Part shown: positions 61,327 to 64,000 of the stretch, in pieces
Position numbering within the stretch: position 1 is the first letter of the stretch
Layout: every line of letters starts with the position of its first letter
Origin: Phenylobacterium haematophilum
GTDB taxonomy: Bacteria; Pseudomonadota; Alphaproteobacteria; Caulobacterales; Caulobacteraceae
DNA length: 64,000 nucleotides
Assembly (NCBI RefSeq): GCF_014196295.1
Contig: NZ_JACIDK010000005.1
Coordinates: forward strand, 248,001 to 312,000
Direction: 5' to 3'
Notes under the pieces: generated by a model
Databases searched by the model: none
What the model saw: only the letters and a program-made list of their open reading frames with translations
Told to the model about the DNA's origin: nothing
Made by a program: the position numbers and the translations under genes

Positions 61327-64000
61327 TTACTTCGCTTCGACGTTGGCCAGTTCGCGCAGCGCCGCGTTGGCGATGGTGAGCTTGGCGAAGGACCAGGCCC
61401 CGCCGGAGGCCTCGATCTCCTCGACCGCCTTGCGGGCGGCGAGGGCGACGTCGCGGCGCTCGGCGGTCCAGGCGGCGATGGCGGCCTTGGCGGCCTCGTC
61501 GTCGGCGCCGGCCTTGGCGTCGTCGGCATAGGCCATCACCGCGCGGGTGACGGCCGCCTGTTCGGCCAGCAGATCCTCGACCAGACGCCGGACGGCGGTG
61601 CGCTCGAAGGCGTCGCCGGCCGTGAAGCCGCCGGCGGCGGCGCGCAGGCGGTCGAAGGCGAAGGCTGCGCCGACCTGGTGATAGAGGCGGGCGGCCGCCT
61701 CCAGCTTCCAGTTCGAGGCCTCGGCGAGGTCGACGAGGTCGACGGCGACGGTCAGCGGCTGGAGGCCGGCGACCTGGCGGGCCAGGGCCTCCGGCGCGCC
61801 GGCGTCGGTCAGACGCGCAACCTGGGCTTCCAGGCGCTCGCGCTCGACGCTGGAGAGGATATCCGGCACCAGCTTCTTCAAGGTCGCAGCGCCCGGACCG
61901 TAGCGCTTGACCAGGGCCTCGACGCCCTGGCCGCCGCGGGCGGCGCGGCGGGCGAGCCAGAAGGTCTCGCCGCGCAGGGTGTAGGCCAGGCGCCGATAGA
62001 GGGCCATCTGGCCGGCGGCCGGGATCTTGCCGTCGAGGGCCGAGACCTGGTCCCAGGCGGCCGGCACGCCGAGCACCGCCTTGGCCGCCTCGTAGGCGGT
62101 GACGAAGGCGGTGACGTCGCAGGACGCCGCCGCCATCAGCCGGGTCGGGAACGACGGGCCGCAGCGGTTGATGGCGTCGTTGGCGACGACGGTGGCGATG
62201 ATCTCGCGGCGCAGGCGGTGACGGCGCAGGGCATCGTCGTACTTGCGCAACCCCTTGGGGAAGTAGCCTTCCAGCAGGTCCTCGAAATAGGGGTCGTCGG
62301 CGACCGGGCTCGTGGCCATGTCGCCCTTCAGCTCCAGCTTGCCGTAGGCCAGCAGCACCGCCTCTTCCGGACGGGTCAGGCCCTTTCCGGCTTGGCGGCG
62401 TTCGGCGATGACGGCGACGTCGGGCAGGCCCTCGACCGCGCGGTCGAGCTGACCGCGGGCCTCCAGGTGGGCCATGTAGCGGGCGTGAGGTTCAAGCTCG
62501 CCGGCCGCGTCCAGGTCCATCAGCGAGAGCGCCAGGGTCTGGTCGTAGTTGTGGTCGAGCACGTGGTCGGCGACGTCGTCGGTCATCGACTTCAGCAGCT
62601 TGTCGCGCTTCTTGCGGTCGAGGACCCCGGTGCGCTCCAGCATGCCGGTGAGGATCTTGATGTTGACCTCGTGGTCCGACGAGTCGACCCCGGCGGAATT
62701 GTCGATGGCGTCGGTGTTGACCCGCCCGCCGCGCAGCGCGAACTCGATGCGGCCGGCCTGGGTCAGGCCGAGGTTCGCGCCCTCGCCGACGACCTTGACC
62801 CGCAGGTCGGCGCCGTTGATGCGGATGGCGTCGTTGGCCTTGTCGCCGGCCTCGGCGTTGGTTTCGCGCGCGGCCTTCACATAGGTGCCGATGCCGCCGA
62901 GATAGAGCAGCTCGGCCGGGGCCTTGAGGATGGCGGTCATCAGCTCGGACGGGGCGAGGCTGTCGGCCTCGACGCCGAGCATAGCCTTCACTTCCTTGCT
63001 GAGCGGGATCGACTTCAGGCTGCGGGCGAAGACGCCGCCGCCCTTGGAGATCTTCTTGCGGTCGTAGTCGTCCCAGGACGAGCGCGGCAGCTCGAACATG
63101 CGCTGGCGCTCGGCGTAGGAGGTCGCCGGATCGGGATCGGGATCGAGGAAGATGTGGCGGTGGTCGAAGGCGGCCTGCAGGCGGGTCTGCTGGCTCAGCA
63201 GCATGCCGTTGCCGAACACGTCGCCGGACATGTCGCCGACGCCGACCACGGTGAACGGTTCGGACTGGATGTCCTTGCCGAGCTCGCGGAAGTGGCGCTT
63301 GACCGCTTCCCAGGCCCCGCGGGCGGTGATGCCCATCTCCTTGTGGTCGTAGCCCGCCGAACCGCCGGACGCGAAGGCGTCGCCCAGCCAGAAGCCGTAG
63401 GAGTCGGCGATGCCGTTGGCGATGTCCGAAAAGGTCGCGGTGCCCTTGTCGGCGGCCACCACGAGATAGGGGTCGTCGCCGTCATGGGCGATCACGCCGG
63501 CCGGATGGACCACCTTGCCCTCGGGATCGAGGTTGTCGGTGATGTCGAGCAGGCCCGAGAGGAAGGTGGTGTAGGCGCGGACCGCCTCGGCGCGGATCAC
63601 GTCCGGCGCGCCGCCCTTGGGCAGTTGCTTGGGATAGAAGCCGCCCTTGGAGCCGACCGGCACGATCACCGCGTTCTTGGTCTGCTGGGCCTTCACCAGG
63701 CCGAGCACCTCGGTGCGGAAGTCGTCGCGGCGGTCGGACCAGCGCAGCCCGCCGCGGGCGACGGGCCCGAAGCGCAGGTGGACGCCCTCGATGTGCGTCG
63801 CCCAGACGAAGATCTCGCGATAGGGCTTGGGCAGCGGCAGGTCGGCGAGCTCGCCCGAGGCGACCTTGAAGCTGATGTAGGGCTTGGGCTGACCGGCCTC
63901 GTCGAGCTGGTAGTAGTTGGTCCGCTTGATCGCGCCGACCAGCAGCGCCAGGCGGCGCAGCACGCGGTCGTCGTCGAGGCTGTCGACCTGCTGCAGGGCC
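61327..64000 (-). CDS. Large NAD-specific glutamate dehydrogenase, C-terminal part
   Basis: About 890 residues of the C-terminal part of the about 1600-residue NAD-GDH family (GdhZ/GDH2 type). The N-terminus lies beyond the window, so the gene is cut at 64000. Visible: GVHLRFGPVARGGLRWSDRR, the AVIVPVGSKGGFYPKQLP catalytic-lysine block, RINGADLRVKVVGEGANLG and a long helical tail (about 600-890). It oxidises glutamate to 2-oxoglutarate and ammonia. In C. crescentus the homologue GdhZ also acts on FtsZ. That link is known for Caulobacter and only inferred here. Confidence 0.95.
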   Translation of the reverse strand, partial: ALQQVDSLDDDRVLRRLALLVGAIKRTNYYQLDEAGQPKPYISFKVASGELADLPLPKPYREIFVWATHIEGVHLRFGPVARGGLRWSDRRDDFRTEVLGLVKAQQTKNAVIVPVGSKGGFYPKQLPKGGAPDVIRAEAVRAYTTFLSGLLDITDNLDPEGKVVHPAGVIAHDGDDPYLVVAADKGTATFSDIANGIADSYGFWLGDAFASGGSAGYDHKEMGITARGAWEAVKRHFRELGKDIQSEPFTVVGVGDMSGDVFGNGMLLSQQTRLQAAFDHRHIFLDPDPDPATSYAERQRMFELPRSSWDDYDRKKISKGGGVFARSLKSIPLSKEVKAMLGVEADSLAPSELMTAILKAPAELLYLGGIGTYVKAARETNAEAGDKANDAIRINGADLRVKVVGEGANLGLTQAGRIEFALRGGRVNTDAIDNSAGVDSSDHEVNIKILTGMLERTGVLDRKKRDKLLKSMTDDVADHVLDHNYDQTLALSLMDLDAAGELEPHARYMAHLEARGQLDRAVEGLPDVAVIAERRQAGKGLTRPEEAVLLAYGKLELKGDMATSPVADDPYFEDLLEGYFPKGLRKYDDALRRHRLRREIIATVVANDAINRCGPSFPTRLMAAASCDVTAFVTAYEAAKAVLGVPAAWDQVSALDGKIPAAGQMALYRRLAYTLRGETFWLARRAARGGQGVEALVKRYGPGAATLKKLVPDILSSVERERLEAQVARLTDAGAPEALARQVAGLQPLTVAVDLVDLAEASNWKLEAAARLYHQVGAAFAFDRLRAAAGGFTAGDAFERTAVRRLVEDLLAEQAAVTRAVMAYADDAKAGADDEAAKAAIAAWTAERRDVALAARKAVEEIEASGGAWSFAKLTIANAALRELANVEAK

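Overview
The window is GC-rich chromosomal DNA with bacterial gene density. Protein families, gene order and small details suggest an alphaproteobacterium of the family Caulobacteraceae (Caulobacter/Phenylobacterium type). Pointers are the his block hisB-H-A-F-E, hslV/hslU, fabA-fabB-fabI, trxA/ybbN-LON-Trm112, rsmB-rpe-heparinase-purH, a very large NAD-glutamate dehydrogenase, DUF1674/SDHAF4, DUF2244, PHA_gran_rgn and many TTG/GTG starts. This is inferred from recalled families; no search was run. No rRNA, CRISPR array, transposase, integrase or phage gene was seen. It reads as core genome with small accessory inserts.

Layout: 1-3.8 kb holds Tim44-like, mltA, Smr and PHA-granule genes. 3.8-6.1 kb holds a CPBP protease, a DUF4118/HisKA_2 sensor kinase and a small OmdA-like protein. 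6.1-10.2 kb is a leftward PfkB kinase-hisBHAFE operon. 10.3-15.1 kb has a small acidic protein, PBP1-type synthase, a 41-aa membrane miniprotein not listed by simple long-ORF criteria, LysR, nth and DUF2244. 15-19.6 kb has an unknown protein, hslU, a SnoaL-like secreted protein, hslV and moeB. 19.6-24 kb has GyaR-type dehydrogenase, an SH3 protein and fabA-fabB-fabI. 24-30.6 kb has an SDR/TetR divergent pair, a PEP-CTERM protein, an EmrA-EmrB-TetR efflux operon and EcsC. 30.6-35.5 kb has a UbiH-type hydroxylase, Trm112, LON-domain protein, thioredoxin/YbbN, ProXp-like deacylase and DUF6065. 35.6-36.6 kb holds tRNA-Gly and then a Thr/Ile leader peptide plus attenuator ahead of an unknown 103-aa gene and an IlvM-like ACT gene. 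36.6-50 kb holds MHYT-GGDEF-EAL, LysE, TSUP, MAPEG, KTSC, argG, Lrp, kup, SDR, MarC and pyrF. 50-55.4 kb holds DUF1674, MarR-DUF1398, a metallophosphatase and a TonB receptor. 55.5-64 kb holds rsmB-rpe-heparinase, a ZTP riboswitch with purH, and the 3' part of the giant NAD-GDH.

How the pieces fit: the his operon (HisH/HisF) releases AICAR (ZMP) as a by-product, and the ZTP riboswitch before purH senses ZMP/ZTP and controls the enzyme that consumes it. Three regulator genes sit beside clear self-complementary operator candidates (TetR/SDR, EmrAB-TetR and MarR-DUF1398). A dispersed inverted repeat (GTCATCCCGG...CCGGGATGAC) occurs at five or more gene ends.

The most interesting item is the attenuator at 35.8-36.0 kb. 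A 44-codon leader carries a Thr/Ile run, a terminator follows, and a sequence overlapping the leader can pair with the terminator's 5' arm. The downstream genes include an acetolactate-synthase-type ACT subunit but no catalytic subunit.
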